Origin: Halorhabdus sp. BNX81
Lineage (GTDB): Archaea > Halobacteriota > Halobacteria > Halobacteriales > Haloarculaceae
Direction: 5' to 3'
DNA length: 64,000 bases
Assembly: GCF_029229925.1 (NCBI RefSeq)
Contig: NZ_CP107254.1
Location: forward strand, 2,666,001 to 2,730,000
In this document: positions 27,000 through 36,244 of the stretch, piece after piece
Layout of the letters: every line of letters starts with the position of its first letter
Position numbering within the stretch: the first letter of the stretch is position 1
Made by a program: the position numbers and the translations under genes
The notes under the pieces: model-generated
The model's database searches: none
Told to the model about the DNA's origin: nothing
Seen by the model: only the letters and a program-made list of their open reading frames with translations

Positions 27000-27679
27000 T
27001 CGTCCTCACCCCTGCCGGAAACCACCGACTGAAGCCGTTCGAGCCGGCTCGAAGACCGGTCCGGCGGATCGTAGTCCGAATACCGCTGGGCACAGGCAGC
27101 CTCGACAGCCCGCAACGTTCGACGGGCCCGGCGCTCGTAGGCCCGGCCCGGGTATAGCCACGCGTACAGCCGATGGACCAGCGGATAATCGACCTCGTCC
27201 GTCTCCGTGAGCATCGCGGCCGCGAGCGGGTCCCCGGTCCACTCGCCGCGATCGACATACTCGATTGCCGTCTCACGGTCGCCGAACTCGGCGGCGTAGA
27301 CGTCAAGGAGGACGTCCCGAAGTGGCCCGTCGAGTGAGCCCCCGGAGAGCGACGCCGCACCGTCACGCCACGCCTCGAACTGCTGAGTGAGCGCGGCACC
27401 CGCCAGCCGGACATCACGGTCGGGCGTCTCGACGTCAGCGTCGACGAGCCGGGCCGATCGCGTCGTCGTCCGCCAGGACCACGACGAAAACAGCCCGAGG
27501 ATGCCGACCATCACCCCGACAGCCACGAGGAAAAACGACGGGTCGAGGTCCCCGATGGCGGTCTGGACGGCCTGCTGGACGGCAGGAGGTAACGCCTCCG
27601 GGGCGTAGCCGATCAGGACGGCAAACCCAAGCGCCAGGAGGGCACCGAACCCGACGGCGATCCGCGTACCGGATGTCAT
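26996..27679 (-). CDS. Membrane protein of MoxR/DUF58 cluster (DUF7269-like)
   Basis: A 227-residue protein with two hydrophobic segments (about 5-25 and 48-68) followed by a cytosolic helical domain (LAGAALTQQFEAWRDG through VEAACAQRY). It occurs in the same place in haloarchaeal MoxR/DUF58/transglutaminase operons. It overlaps both neighbours by 4 bases. There is no enzymatic motif; a scaffold role is likely. Confidence 0.65.
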   Translation of the reverse strand: MTSGTRIAVGFGALLALGFAVLIGYAPEALPPAVQQAVQTAIGDLDPSFFLVAVGVMVGILGLFSSWSWRTTTRSARLVDADVETPDRDVRLAGAALTQQFEAWRDGAASLSGGSLDGPLRDVLLDVYAAEFGDRETAIEYVDRGEWTGDPLAAAMLTETDEVDYPLVHRLYAWLYPGRAYERRARRTLRAVEAACAQRYSDYDPPDRSSSRLERLQSVVSGRGEDE

Positions 27680-30459
27680 TCGTCCTCACCCGCCCGAATC
27701 GAGTCGAGTGCGTCCCGAGCGCGTTCGATACGGGACTGATCCGGCTGCTCGCCACCGTACTCCGCCCGTCGATACAACGCCGTCAGATATCGCACCGGCC
27801 GCTCGGGCAATCCCCGCGCGACCGCACGCCGGCCGATCTCCCCGGGAGTCCGTGTCGACGGTCGCGACGGCCGGACCAGCGAGACGAACTGCCGCCAGAG
27901 GGCCCGCAATCCCGGCGGTGCACGCACCTCGTCGTCGGTCCCGTCTTCGGTCGTCGCCGCACCGGCGGCCCGAGCCGACTCCTCGCCGGTCTCTGCCTGT
28001 GACCCGACGCGCCGGAAGAGCCCCCGAAGCCACGCGAGCAGTCGTCGCGGGTCGAGGAGCCACAACAGCCGCCGCCAGGTCTCCGGGTGAAGCACTGACA
28101 GCGACCGAAAGGCCGTGAGGGCCTGTCTGAGAGTTGTCCCGAGGGACTGGGCGGCGCTGACGATAGCAGCCGAGAGCCGAAGGAGCGCATCCACACCGAA
28201 CCGCGAAAGGGAGACGATACGGGTCCAGATCGACTGCAACGAGTGGCCACGGAGATGCAGGCCGACGAGCACCGCCACGACGGTCGAAACGAGCGCGGTA
28301 CCGCCGCCGACGGCATTCGCATAGAGCCCGCGAACCGTCGTTTCGGCGGTCGATCCCCCCGGGCCAACGCCGGCGACGGTGACCGAATCGGCGATCGGGA
28401 ACGTCACCCCGAGCGTGCCGTTGTCATCCGTGCGGCCCACTGGCGTCGAGTCGGCGGCCCTATCGGCAGACGATGGGCTGACTGAAACCGGAACGTCGGC
28501 GATCGGCTCGCCCTGTCGGGTGGCCGTGACCGTCGCCGGACCGAATGGAAGCGGGATCCCCAGGGACGGGGACACCGAGAGGGAGATCGCCTGGCTGTCC
28601 GTCGGCTCGGGTGTCGTCGGCTCGGGGGTTCGGGACGGTTCGGCGACAATGATCGTGGTGTTCGCGCCAACGGCTCCGCGAGTCGCAGTGACACGGTAGT
28701 CGCCCGGCGAAAGCGACGCGACGGGGAGTTCAAAGTGGCCAGTCGCGTTGGTCGCTCCGACACCCGTTCCGTCAACTGATACCGTCGCATTCCTGACCGG
28801 GACGTCCTCGACCGTGACCGAGAGCAGAGCCGCGTCGCTGACCGGCTGGTCGTCGAGGACGGCGATCGTCCCGTTGGTTTCGGCAAAGTATGTCTCCGCG
28901 GACTCGTTGCGGCCGTCCTCAGTCTGGCGTCTCGATCCCTGGAGACCGGACATCAGTCCGAACTGGGCCACGGACCCCGGGCGGGGATCGAGGGAGGATC
29001 GGGTGGACATCGCGGCCACCGGTGACGATCCCACCGGGGATGGCCCGGGCGCACGCCGGGAGCCGACCGCGACACGCTGCTCGTCGTCCCGATCGTCGTA
29101 CTTGGTTCCCGACCCCGGCGGTCGTGCCACGATCGTCACGTTCCGGACGTACGGCAATCGGGTCGTGATCCGCCCGTCCGAATCCGTCCAGCCGACGTGG
29201 TCGCCTGCCACGAATACCGGCGCGCCGACGACGCTACTGTCGTTTTTCTCGACGGTGACGGAAACCGGTGCCCCGGCCACGGCCGACCGGTTCAGCGAAA
29301 TGTTGTAGGGTGGCTGGGGGATGTCGACGGGGAGGTCACCCGACGCCGTGGGTTCGAACGTCACCCAGCCGACGTCGGGGAAGTAGACTTCGACCCACGC
29401 GTGGCCCCTGTCGCTGGTGACGAGATACTGGTTCTCGTTGACCTGCTCCCCGCCGGCGAACCCGACGGCGTATCGCGCCGGAATCCCCTGGCTCCGGAGC
29501 ATGACCACCATCGTCGTCGCGAAATGCTGACAGTAGCCCTTCTCGACCTCGAAGAGGAACTGGTCGGCGATGGGTTCGTCAGTATCGATCGAGGTGTTCA
29601 GCGAATAGGCTTTGTTCGTCCGAAGCCAGTCACGGACAGTCCTCGCGGCGTCATAGGGTGTCCGCGAATCGGCCGTCAACCGCCGGGTGAACGATTCGAC
29701 CCGATCGGGCGTCTCGGCCGGCAGTTGGGTGTACGTCTCAATGATGGAGCCCGGGTACGACCGCCCGGCAGCCCGCAGTGTCGACGGATCATCGGGCGGC
29801 GTGGCACTCCGGGCCTCGTAGGTGGTCCCCGACGGCAAGGGCTGTGTGCTGGTGATGCCACCGACAGTCGACGCTTCGAGACGGCCAGCCGTCGACGCGT
29901 TCGAGAGAGTCACCGTGTCTGGCTGCCAGGCCGTCGGCAACGACCCCGCCCGGGTCAGCAGTTCGATCCGATAGTCGAACGTGCGGCCATCGACCGTTCG
30001 ATTGTCGTACGGAATGCCGGCCTCGACCGGCCGGGTCTCGACCGATCGGGTCCAGCCGGTGCCCGTATAGCCCATGTACGCCGTCTGGCGCCAGTAGGTG
30101 TCCCGGGACGAATTGACGACGAACAGCGGGGTCTTTTCGAGCCCATCGTCCGGATCCCGACCGCCGGCGACCGGGAGCTCCGACGGCGATTGGGAGAGAC
30201 TGAGGCCGGAGCCGACGGGCGAACCGGCCCCGGATTCCGCAAGCGGAGTATCCTCACCGCTGTCGGCGGGCGTCGTGGCACCGCCCGAACCGCCCCCTTG
30301 ACCGCCACCAATGCTCTCCGAGAGATCGGCCCCGCCGAGCATGTCGAAAACATCGAAGACAGGCAGGAACGCGGCCGAGAGGACAACGGCGACGACCGTG
30401 AGAACGACGAACACTGCCTCACCAACCGCCGGACCGTCGGCCGAGTTGTCCTCACTCAT
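27676..30459 (-). CDS. Transglutaminase-like membrane protein (TgpA type)
   Basis: A 927-residue protein and first gene of the operon. An N-terminal helix is at 14-36. A surface domain with a transglutaminase core at about 265-370 carries the catalytic triad Cys310 (EKGYCQHFATTMVVMLRSQG), His353 (RGHAWVEVYF) and Asp362 (PDVGW). It is followed by Ig-like/carboxypeptidase-regulatory-like beta repeats (about 400-680), a membrane helix near 720-740, and a basic cytosolic tail with an Arg-rich stretch and DUF4129-like end (YRRAEYGGEQPDQ). It may cross-link or cleave extracellular proteins, coupled to the MoxR ATPase. TTT-rich promoter elements lie around 30494. Confidence 0.88.
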   Translation of the reverse strand: MSEDNSADGPAVGEAVFVVLTVVAVVLSAAFLPVFDVFDMLGGADLSESIGGGQGGGSGGATTPADSGEDTPLAESGAGSPVGSGLSLSQSPSELPVAGGRDPDDGLEKTPLFVVNSSRDTYWRQTAYMGYTGTGWTRSVETRPVEAGIPYDNRTVDGRTFDYRIELLTRAGSLPTAWQPDTVTLSNASTAGRLEASTVGGITSTQPLPSGTTYEARSATPPDDPSTLRAAGRSYPGSIIETYTQLPAETPDRVESFTRRLTADSRTPYDAARTVRDWLRTNKAYSLNTSIDTDEPIADQFLFEVEKGYCQHFATTMVVMLRSQGIPARYAVGFAGGEQVNENQYLVTSDRGHAWVEVYFPDVGWVTFEPTASGDLPVDIPQPPYNISLNRSAVAGAPVSVTVEKNDSSVVGAPVFVAGDHVGWTDSDGRITTRLPYVRNVTIVARPPGSGTKYDDRDDEQRVAVGSRRAPGPSPVGSSPVAAMSTRSSLDPRPGSVAQFGLMSGLQGSRRQTEDGRNESAETYFAETNGTIAVLDDQPVSDAALLSVTVEDVPVRNATVSVDGTGVGATNATGHFELPVASLSPGDYRVTATRGAVGANTTIIVAEPSRTPEPTTPEPTDSQAISLSVSPSLGIPLPFGPATVTATRQGEPIADVPVSVSPSSADRAADSTPVGRTDDNGTLGVTFPIADSVTVAGVGPGGSTAETTVRGLYANAVGGGTALVSTVVAVLVGLHLRGHSLQSIWTRIVSLSRFGVDALLRLSAAIVSAAQSLGTTLRQALTAFRSLSVLHPETWRRLLWLLDPRRLLAWLRGLFRRVGSQAETGEESARAAGAATTEDGTDDEVRAPPGLRALWRQFVSLVRPSRPSTRTPGEIGRRAVARGLPERPVRYLTALYRRAEYGGEQPDQSRIERARDALDSIRAGEDE

Positions 30460-30654
30460 TCAGATATCATGTGGTTCCATGCCGCCGGTTGTAAAGGTTA
30501 CCGCCGGAGTCGGTCGATCTCTCTAATGAGAACGAAGACACATCGCAAAAATGTCATCCAATAGAAATGTATGAGTCTGGCTTGTGGCTACTCGTCACCC
30601 CGGTCGAAAACCGTCATGAAAACCCGATCGACAGGCGCAACAGGCCGAGGCGGT

Positions 30655-30909
30655 TCACGCGCCGCTGCCGTACGTTTCTTCGAGATAGTCGACGATGTCG
30701 TCGCTCTCGGGCATCCCTTCGACCCCGTTGTCGTTGTCGACCAGAACGGGGACGCCGCGCTGACCGCTGACTGCCTCGACTTCGTCGCGGGCGCTCTTTG
30801 CGGCGGGAACCATGTGGGACTCGTATTCGAGGTCGAGGTCGTCGAGTTTCTTCGTGACTTTCGCACAGAACGGACAGCCGTCCAGTTCGTAGAGTTCGAG
30901 GTTCGACAT
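30655..30909 (-). CDS. Glutaredoxin-like thiol-disulfide protein
   Basis: An 84-residue glutaredoxin/GST-N fold protein: LELYELDGCPFCAKV with active-site CPFC at 12-15, cis-Pro region GVPVLVD, and GMPESDDIVDYLEE. It probably reduces disulfides using small haloarchaeal thiols. It lies 101 bases downstream of the permease on the same strand. The start at 30909 is the only sensible Met for the fold. Confidence 0.85.
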   Translation of the reverse strand: MSNLELYELDGCPFCAKVTKKLDDLDLEYESHMVPAAKSARDEVEAVSGQRGVPVLVDNDNGVEGMPESDDIVDYLEETYGSGA

Positions 30910-31010
30910 GTCCCATCCAACAAGCGGGAAATAAAAGAGACCGTCGGTGTCGGTTGTTCTCTCCCGTGTCTCCAATGTCGAGTCTCGATTCGAGCCCGTT
31001 CCCGTCCCGG

Positions 31011-32411
31011 TCAGACGAGGACGCGGAAGCGAACGGCGAAGTACCCGATACAGACCAGTGCCATGATCCACTGAGCGGGATGGACCTCTTCACGCCGATC
31101 AGCAGCGAAGGCGACGATCGGGTACGTGAGAAGCCCGGCAGCGATACCGTAGGCGATGCTCTGGGTCAGCGGCATGATGATGATGGTCAGGCCGGCAGGG
31201 ACGGCGTGGACCGTGTCGCCCCAGTTGATATCTGTGATGTTTTGGAGCATCATCACCGCGACGACGACCAGCGCGATGTACGGTGCGAACGACGGGATCA
31301 CATCGAGCAGCGGCACGACCGGCAGCGTAATGAGGAACAGCCCGGCAACCACCAATGCCGTCATACCCGTTCGACCCCCCTCGCCGATCCCGGTCGAGGA
31401 TTCGATGTAGGTCGTAACGGTGGAGGTACCCAATATGCCGCCGACCGTTGTCCCGACGGCGTCAGCCATCAGCGGCTTGTTCATCTCGGGGAGGTTCCCC
31501 GACTCGTCAGTCAAGTCGGCAGCATGGCCAAGACCAGTCAGTGTCCCGGCAGTGTCGAAAAAGTCAACGAAGAAGAACGTGAATATCACGAGTGCAAACG
31601 CCAGCCCCTCAACGTTCTGTAGCCCGTCGACGAACGCGAAGGCGAGCGGTGAGATATCGAAGGCCGCGAAGTCAAAGGCAATGTTGTCGAGACCCGGCGC
31701 AAGCGTCGCCGTTTCAACGAGGAGGACGTCCTCACCGCCGTTGCCTGCCGGCATGACGCCAAGCGCAGAGACGACGTATGCCGCGACGCTGGTGGACAGA
31801 ATCCCAAGAACGATCGATCCCTGGATATCGCGGGCCCACAGCGCGAAAGTGACAATGATGCCGGCGACGGCGAGGATAGCGATCGGATCAGTGCCGATCA
31901 GCGGATTGATCGTCTCCGTCTGGGTGATGACCCGCATCTGTTCGAGCCCCAGCAGTGCAAGAAACAACCCGATACCCGCCCCGATGGCGAGTTTGATCGG
32001 TTCCGGAAACAGTTTGATAACATACTCTCGAGCCCCGACTGCCGTCAGCCCAATAAACAGGAGGCCTTCAATAAGGACAGCAGCGAGTGCCGTCTCCCAG
32101 GGGATTTCCAGTTGTGTGACAACCACCACGAAAAACGCGTTCAAGCCCATTCCTGGCGCCAGGCCGAACGGTAAATTGGCGTAAAAGGCCATGACGAGCA
32201 TGGCTGCGACGGACGCGATGATCGTCACGACAGCCAGCATCTGGAACGTGTTCTCCCCTACGCTGATTGCTTCTGAGAGTACCGCAGGATTCACGACGAT
32301 GATATACGACATCGCCAGAAACGTCGTAATCCCCGCGATGATCTCCGTCCGGAGGTCGGTGCCGTGCTCCTCGAACTCGAAGTAATCGGCGAGTGTGTCT
32401 GTTACCGCCAT
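31011..32411 (-). CDS. NCS2/AzgA-type purine permease
   Basis: A 466-residue membrane protein of the NCS2 AzgA/PbuG subfamily (adenine, guanine or hypoxanthine uptake by proton symport). Signatures are AGITTFLAMSYIIVVNP at the N-terminus, GLAPGMGLNAFF, and FFFVDFFDTAGTLTGLG followed by GTSTVTTYIESSTGI. It is encoded just downstream of gfcR and pyrE, which suggests nucleobase salvage. It has its own strong TATA box (32454-32464) preceded by a palindrome. Confidence 0.9.
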   Translation of the reverse strand: MAVTDTLADYFEFEEHGTDLRTEIIAGITTFLAMSYIIVVNPAVLSEAISVGENTFQMLAVVTIIASVAAMLVMAFYANLPFGLAPGMGLNAFFVVVVTQLEIPWETALAAVLIEGLLFIGLTAVGAREYVIKLFPEPIKLAIGAGIGLFLALLGLEQMRVITQTETINPLIGTDPIAILAVAGIIVTFALWARDIQGSIVLGILSTSVAAYVVSALGVMPAGNGGEDVLLVETATLAPGLDNIAFDFAAFDISPLAFAFVDGLQNVEGLAFALVIFTFFFVDFFDTAGTLTGLGHAADLTDESGNLPEMNKPLMADAVGTTVGGILGTSTVTTYIESSTGIGEGGRTGMTALVVAGLFLITLPVVPLLDVIPSFAPYIALVVVAVMMLQNITDINWGDTVHAVPAGLTIIIMPLTQSIAYGIAAGLLTYPIVAFAADRREEVHPAQWIMALVCIGYFAVRFRVLV

Positions 32412-32453
32412 GTATCTAACACATTCGACTACCTTGCACAGCGACGACTTAAT

Positions 32454-32464
32454 GCTTTATATAG
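32454..32464 (-). promoter_or_regulatory. TATA box of purine permease gene
   Basis: On the minus strand it reads CTATATAAAGC, 43-53 bases before the permease ATG, giving a leader of about 15-20 bases. It lies in the short gap between gfcR and the permease. Confidence 0.6.
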
Positions 32465-32475
32465 TTACGGAACAA

Positions 32476-32495
32476 GTATTCACGTTCGTGGATAC
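32476..32495. promoter_or_regulatory. Near-perfect 20-base palindrome upstream of permease promoter
   Basis: GTATTCACG and CGTGGATAC flank a central TT, with 8 of 9 arm positions complementary. The site is 12 bases upstream of the permease TATA box, where haloarchaeal activators bind, and covers the last codons and stop of gfcR. A related half-site (CGTGAATA) sits at 33251-33258 before gfcR itself. It is a candidate GfcR operator; binding is inferred. Confidence 0.5.
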
Positions 32496-33226
32496 ATATC
32501 GGGTTCGCTGGCTTCGGGTAGCCTCGTGAACGCGACGACAGGGGCCCCAGTCGACTCGCGGACGGTATCGAGGCCGTCCTCGCCGACGGCGATCAGCGTG
32601 AACACGCTGGAAACCACTGCGCCGGCACGGTCCGCGAGATCGAGCAGGAGCTGTTGGGTGGACCCCGAGCGGACGAAGTCATCGACGAGCAAGACGTCGT
32701 CACCGGCATCGAGGGCGCTTGCTGGCAACGAGTAGGTGATCTCGATGCCGGGTGTGAGTCGCTGGCGGGCATCGATAAACTCCGAAACGCCGGTCTCGCG
32801 GGACTTCTTCGCGTAGACGACCGGGACGTCGAAATGACGGGCCATCGCCCCCGCGATCGTGATGCCGTCAGTCGCGGCCGTGAGCACCGCGTCGGGGCGC
32901 TCGAAGTCGAACGTCTCGGCGGCCACGCCGGCGACGAGGTCGAGCAGCGGCTGGTCGAAAACCACGTCAGTATTATCCACGTATCCGTCTTCGTTCCGTT
33001 CGATACGGGATTCGATCTCGGCGGCGAGGGTCGTGCGGCCGAGGTCCTCGACGATCTCCCCGGCACGCTCGACGCCCGGCAGGACGTGGCCGTTGACGTA
33101 CCGGTTGAGATCGCTTGCCGACAGCCCGGTCTCGGCGGCGAGTTCGTCGTAGGTCCGACTCGCCTTCAGCCGCCGGAGCACCGAGACGGCCCGCAACTGG
33201 AGGGTGGTCTTTTCGAGACGCTTCAT
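32480..33226 (-). CDS. gfcR: GfcR-type HTH-phosphoribosyltransferase regulator
   Basis: A 248-residue regulator: an N-terminal helix-turn-helix (SRTYDELAAETGLSASDLNRY) joined to a PurR-like phosphoribosyltransferase domain with the PRPP loop VLLVDDFVRSGST. Such fusions bind DNA and sense PRPP or nucleotides rather than catalyse. In Haloferax the orthologue GfcR is described as an activator of sugar catabolism genes; the purine permease next to it here hints at purine control. Its stop lies inside the palindrome at 32476-32495. Confidence 0.85.
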   Translation of the reverse strand: MKRLEKTTLQLRAVSVLRRLKASRTYDELAAETGLSASDLNRYVNGHVLPGVERAGEIVEDLGRTTLAAEIESRIERNEDGYVDNTDVVFDQPLLDLVAGVAAETFDFERPDAVLTAATDGITIAGAMARHFDVPVVYAKKSRETGVSEFIDARQRLTPGIEITYSLPASALDAGDDVLLVDDFVRSGSTQQLLLDLADRAGAVVSSVFTLIAVGEDGLDTVRESTGAPVVAFTRLPEASEPDMYPRT

Positions 33227-33342
33227 ACATGTCCACTGTCACGTCCCGACCGTGAATATTTCGATAGTAACAAGGCGCGATCTATACAGGATCGTCGGAA
33301 CACTCACGGGTGAATCGGGGGGTGACGGGCCGTCAGGGGGCG

Positions 33343-33873
33343 TCAGGCCTCGCCGTCGACATCCGCGAGCAGTTCCTCGGCAGTCACCAGCGATTCGAGT
33401 TCGATGTCGTGCTCGGCCAGATTTTCACGAGCCCCCTCCTGGCGGTCCACGACGACCAGCACGCGGTCGACAACTGCGCCAGCCTCCCGAAGCGCCTCGA
33501 CGGCGTCGATCGCACTCTGGCCGGTGGTGGCGATGTCCTCTAAGACGACGACCTCCTCGCCGTCGTCGAGTTCGCCCTCGATGAGGTTGCCCGTCCCGTA
33601 CTCCTTCTGTTGCTTGCGGACGATCACGTAGGGCGTATCGGTCTCGGCGCTGGTGACGGCCACCAGCGGGACCGCGCCCAGCGCGACGCCGGCGAGTTTC
33701 CGCCCGTCGAGTGCCTCGGCGAACGCCTCGGCGATCAATCCGAGACAGGTGGGATCGGTCTCGAAGACGTACTTGTCGACGTAGTACTCGCTCGTCCCGC
33801 CGTGTGAGAGTTCGAACTCGCCGTAACGGACGGCGTCGGCATCGCGTAACGCGTCGATGAGCGCCTGAGTCAT
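33343..33873 (-). CDS. pyrE: Orotate phosphoribosyltransferase
   Basis: A 176-residue type I phosphoribosyltransferase: [16 protein letters not shown] near the N-terminus, orotate/PRPP contacts [15 protein letters not shown], and the PRPP loop [13 protein letters not shown]. It makes OMP from orotate and PRPP in pyrimidine synthesis. It lies upstream of gfcR on the same strand (116-base gap). Confidence 0.93.
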   Translation of the reverse strand: MTQALIDALRDADAVRYGEFELSHGGTSEYYVDKYVFETDPTCLGLIAEAFAEALDGRKLAGVALGAVPLVAVTSAETDTPYVIVRKQQKEYGTGNLIEGELDDGEEVVVLEDIATTGQSAIDAVEALREAGAVVDRVLVVVDRQEGARENLAEHDIELESLVTAEELLADVDGEA

Positions 33874-33948
33874 ATCCGTGCGTGCGTGACGGCGGGGGTA
33901 ATAGCCATCGGAATCCGACGGAGGTGCCAGTTGACCGCCCGGGAACCG

Positions 33949-34527
33949 TCACTCGAGTCGCTCGCGAATGGCCCGCACCTCATCGAGGAGCGCATCCAGG
34001 GTCGCTTCGTCGGCCGTCCCGGTATGTGTGGTGCCGCCAGTCCCCTCCGGTTCGGGTCCCCCCTCCCGGACGGATTCGAGAATCTGTTCACGGAGTTCCT
34101 CGTAGTCGGCGACCCCCTGTATTGTCAGTTCGGCCGTACTCTGTGCGCCTTGCCCGGCGGTCTGAATGGCGACGCTGCCGACGCCAAAGCGGCGGGTGAT
34201 CGGTCCCTGTTTGGTCTCGGCGTTCGTGATCCGCGAATAGGGGACGGTCGACTGGCTGTGCCACCAGACGCCGCCGCGGGACTCGATCTCGTCGTCAGTC
34301 AGCCGGAAGCCGACCGACCGGGCGTACGCGGCCGACCACCACCAGATGAACGCAAGCAGACCGATCGTCAGGCCAGCCAGCCCGGCAGGAACGTACCAGG
34401 GGATGTCTTCGGCGAGGGCTGTCACGGCGATCGGAATACCCATCGTCACCACCAGCGAGCCGACGAGATACGTCCGATACAGCGTGGCCAACGCGTCGGG
34501 GCCGAACCACTCGTGTCGTTGTCGCAT
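33949..34527 (-). CDS. Membrane-anchored bacterial PH (DUF304) domain protein
   Basis: A 192-residue protein. Two hydrophobic helices (about 22-65) precede a bPH2 domain: DDEIESRGGVWWHSQSTVPYSRITNAETKQGPI followed by VGSVAIQTAG. The tail is a Gly/Thr linker and a short helix. The start at 34527 is preferred over 34554 because CTTATGAT at about 34550-34557 would be the TATA box of a leaderless message. The function of the family is unknown; it probably binds the membrane surface. Confidence 0.75.
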   Translation of the reverse strand: MRQRHEWFGPDALATLYRTYLVGSLVVTMGIPIAVTALAEDIPWYVPAGLAGLTIGLLAFIWWWSAAYARSVGFRLTDDEIESRGGVWWHSQSTVPYSRITNAETKQGPITRRFGVGSVAIQTAGQGAQSTAELTIQGVADYEELREQILESVREGGPEPEGTGGTTHTGTADEATLDALLDEVRAIRERLE

Positions 34528-34583
34528 GACCGCCGGTACAACCGGAGGGATCATAAGACTACACTGTCGCCGTCGAGCGGCCC

Positions 34584-35753
34584 TCAGCGCTCGGGATGCG
34601 CCTCAAGAGCCGCAGTAAGCTGGTCACGTTCGTCTCCCAACGCAGCCAGTTCGGCCTCGACGTCCCCCCGTGCGAGACGATCGCGCTCCGCGTCGGTGAG
34701 TTGCTCGCGGGCGCGGATACTCTCGCGCAGCCGCTCGTAGTCGCTCGTCCGCGCCAGCCCCCGGACCGTCCGGAGTTTGGTGACTACCGCCTCGGGTGCG
34801 ATCCGACCCACGAGGGCGATCAGTTCCCGACAGCGCCATCGGAGTTCCTCGGCGGCGGGTGGCGGCCAGGAGACCTCGAGCGGGCCGGAATCGAGCCGCC
34901 GAAGGTACGTCTGGTGGGTGGCGACGTTGCGCTTGAGCCGTCTGGCGTCGGGGACGTAGTGTTCGAGTTTCGAGACGGAGTAATCAGCGTATTCGAGCAG
35001 CGTCGGGATCGGTTCCGTGCCGGCCTCGCTGTCCGTGACGTACGCGACCAGATCCTCGGGTGGCAGTCGATAGTTGACCAGCGGATAGGCCGCCGTCGTC
35101 TCGGCGAACGCCAGCAGTTCCCGGGCCGAATCCTCGTGTTTGCGGCGGTCGAACGCCTCGGCGATAGCCTGATTGTACGCCTCGATCGGCTCGCGAAGGG
35201 TCTCGACGGGCGCGTCGAGATCAGCGTCGCCGAGTGCGACCAGGTCCTCGAGTTCCGCAATGCGAGCCGCCAGTTCGCGTTCGCGAACGGCCACGTCGTG
35301 GCGGGCCTCGCGGTATCGTTCGAGCGTCCGCTCGCGCTCCTCGAGGCGTTCGACGAGGTCCCCGATGGGCTCCAGAGCCGCACGCGCCGTCTCGAAGTCC
35401 GCGCTCTTGAGCCACTTCTGGTGCATCGTCTCGTCGACGGTCTCGAAGGCCTCGCGATGATCGATGTCCTCCGGGAGGGTCTCGACGAACCTGGCGATCT
35501 CCTCCTGGAACTCGATGAACGCCTCCATGTCGACGTCCGTCTCGCCGTCACTGGTGACCTGCGCCTCGTAGCGGTCCAGGAGACCGGCCATCTCCTCGTA
35601 GTGCTCCCGGAGTTGCTGCAGTCGGTTCTCACCGGCCGCCTCGACGCGATCACGTGCCTCCTCGTGGGCCGTCGCCGCCCGCTGAAGCGCCGTCACAAGC
35701 GTCTCGACGGACGGTTCGTCCCCCTCGCCCGGGTCAGTCGATTGCGTGCTCAT
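34584..35753 (-). CDS. Haloarchaeal coiled-coil protein (DUF7118-like)
   Basis: A 389-residue highly charged protein dominated by alpha-helical heptads (residues 20-190: [25 protein letters not shown], then [21 protein letters not shown]). The central part, about 230-330, has fewer charges ([19 protein letters not shown]) and a second coiled coil ends the protein. There is no enzymatic motif. It overlaps hisI by 4 bases and may be co-translated with it, though a histidine link is unlikely. Confidence 0.65.
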   Translation of the reverse strand: MSTQSTDPGEGDEPSVETLVTALQRAATAHEEARDRVEAAGENRLQQLREHYEEMAGLLDRYEAQVTSDGETDVDMEAFIEFQEEIARFVETLPEDIDHREAFETVDETMHQKWLKSADFETARAALEPIGDLVERLEERERTLERYREARHDVAVRERELAARIAELEDLVALGDADLDAPVETLREPIEAYNQAIAEAFDRRKHEDSARELLAFAETTAAYPLVNYRLPPEDLVAYVTDSEAGTEPIPTLLEYADYSVSKLEHYVPDARRLKRNVATHQTYLRRLDSGPLEVSWPPPAAEELRWRCRELIALVGRIAPEAVVTKLRTVRGLARTSDYERLRESIRAREQLTDAERDRLARGDVEAELAALGDERDQLTAALEAHPER

Positions 35754-36139
35754 TCGTAGACATCATCGGGATCGAAGACCCGTTCGCCGACGACCTCGCC
35801 GTCGATCGTCCGGTGGAAGCACGATCGGAAACCGGTGTGACAGGCCCCGCCGTCCTGTTCGATCAGATACAGCAGTGCGTCGCCGTCGCAGTCGACCCGG
35901 ATCTCCTCGACGTGCTGGACGTTCCCGCTCGTTTCGCCCTTCTGCCAGAGTTCCTCACGACTCCGGGAGTAATAGTGTGCCAGGCCGGTCTCGCGGGTCC
36001 GGTCGAGTGCCTCCCGCGTGACGTAGGCAAGCATCAGGACATCGCCCGACTCGGCGTCCTGGGCGACCGCCGGCAGGTACTCGTTGTCCGCGAAGGCGAG
36101 ATCGACGTCGGGGACATCGTGGGCGTCACTCGCAACCAT
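35750..36139 (-). CDS. hisI: Phosphoribosyl-AMP cyclohydrolase
   Basis: A 129-residue enzyme for the third step of histidine synthesis. The zinc/magnesium signatures are present: [18 protein letters not shown], then [16 protein letters not shown] and [11 protein letters not shown] with the three metal-binding Cys. There is no fused HisE domain, as usual in archaea. The Met at 36139 is chosen; 36166 is an alternative. hisH lies separately at 41.2 kb, so his genes are dispersed. Confidence 0.93.
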   Translation of the reverse strand: MVASDAHDVPDVDLAFADNEYLPAVAQDAESGDVLMLAYVTREALDRTRETGLAHYYSRSREELWQKGETSGNVQHVEEIRVDCDGDALLYLIEQDGGACHTGFRSCFHRTIDGEVVGERVFDPDDVYE

Positions 36140-36244
36140 ACCCGGAAAGACGGCGTCTCCGCGCATAGGCCTTTTGTCACGGGAACCGGGCACGTCCGAG
36201 AGCGCCCGGAGGGCCCACTCGCCCAGCGATCGTGTCGCGCCGGA

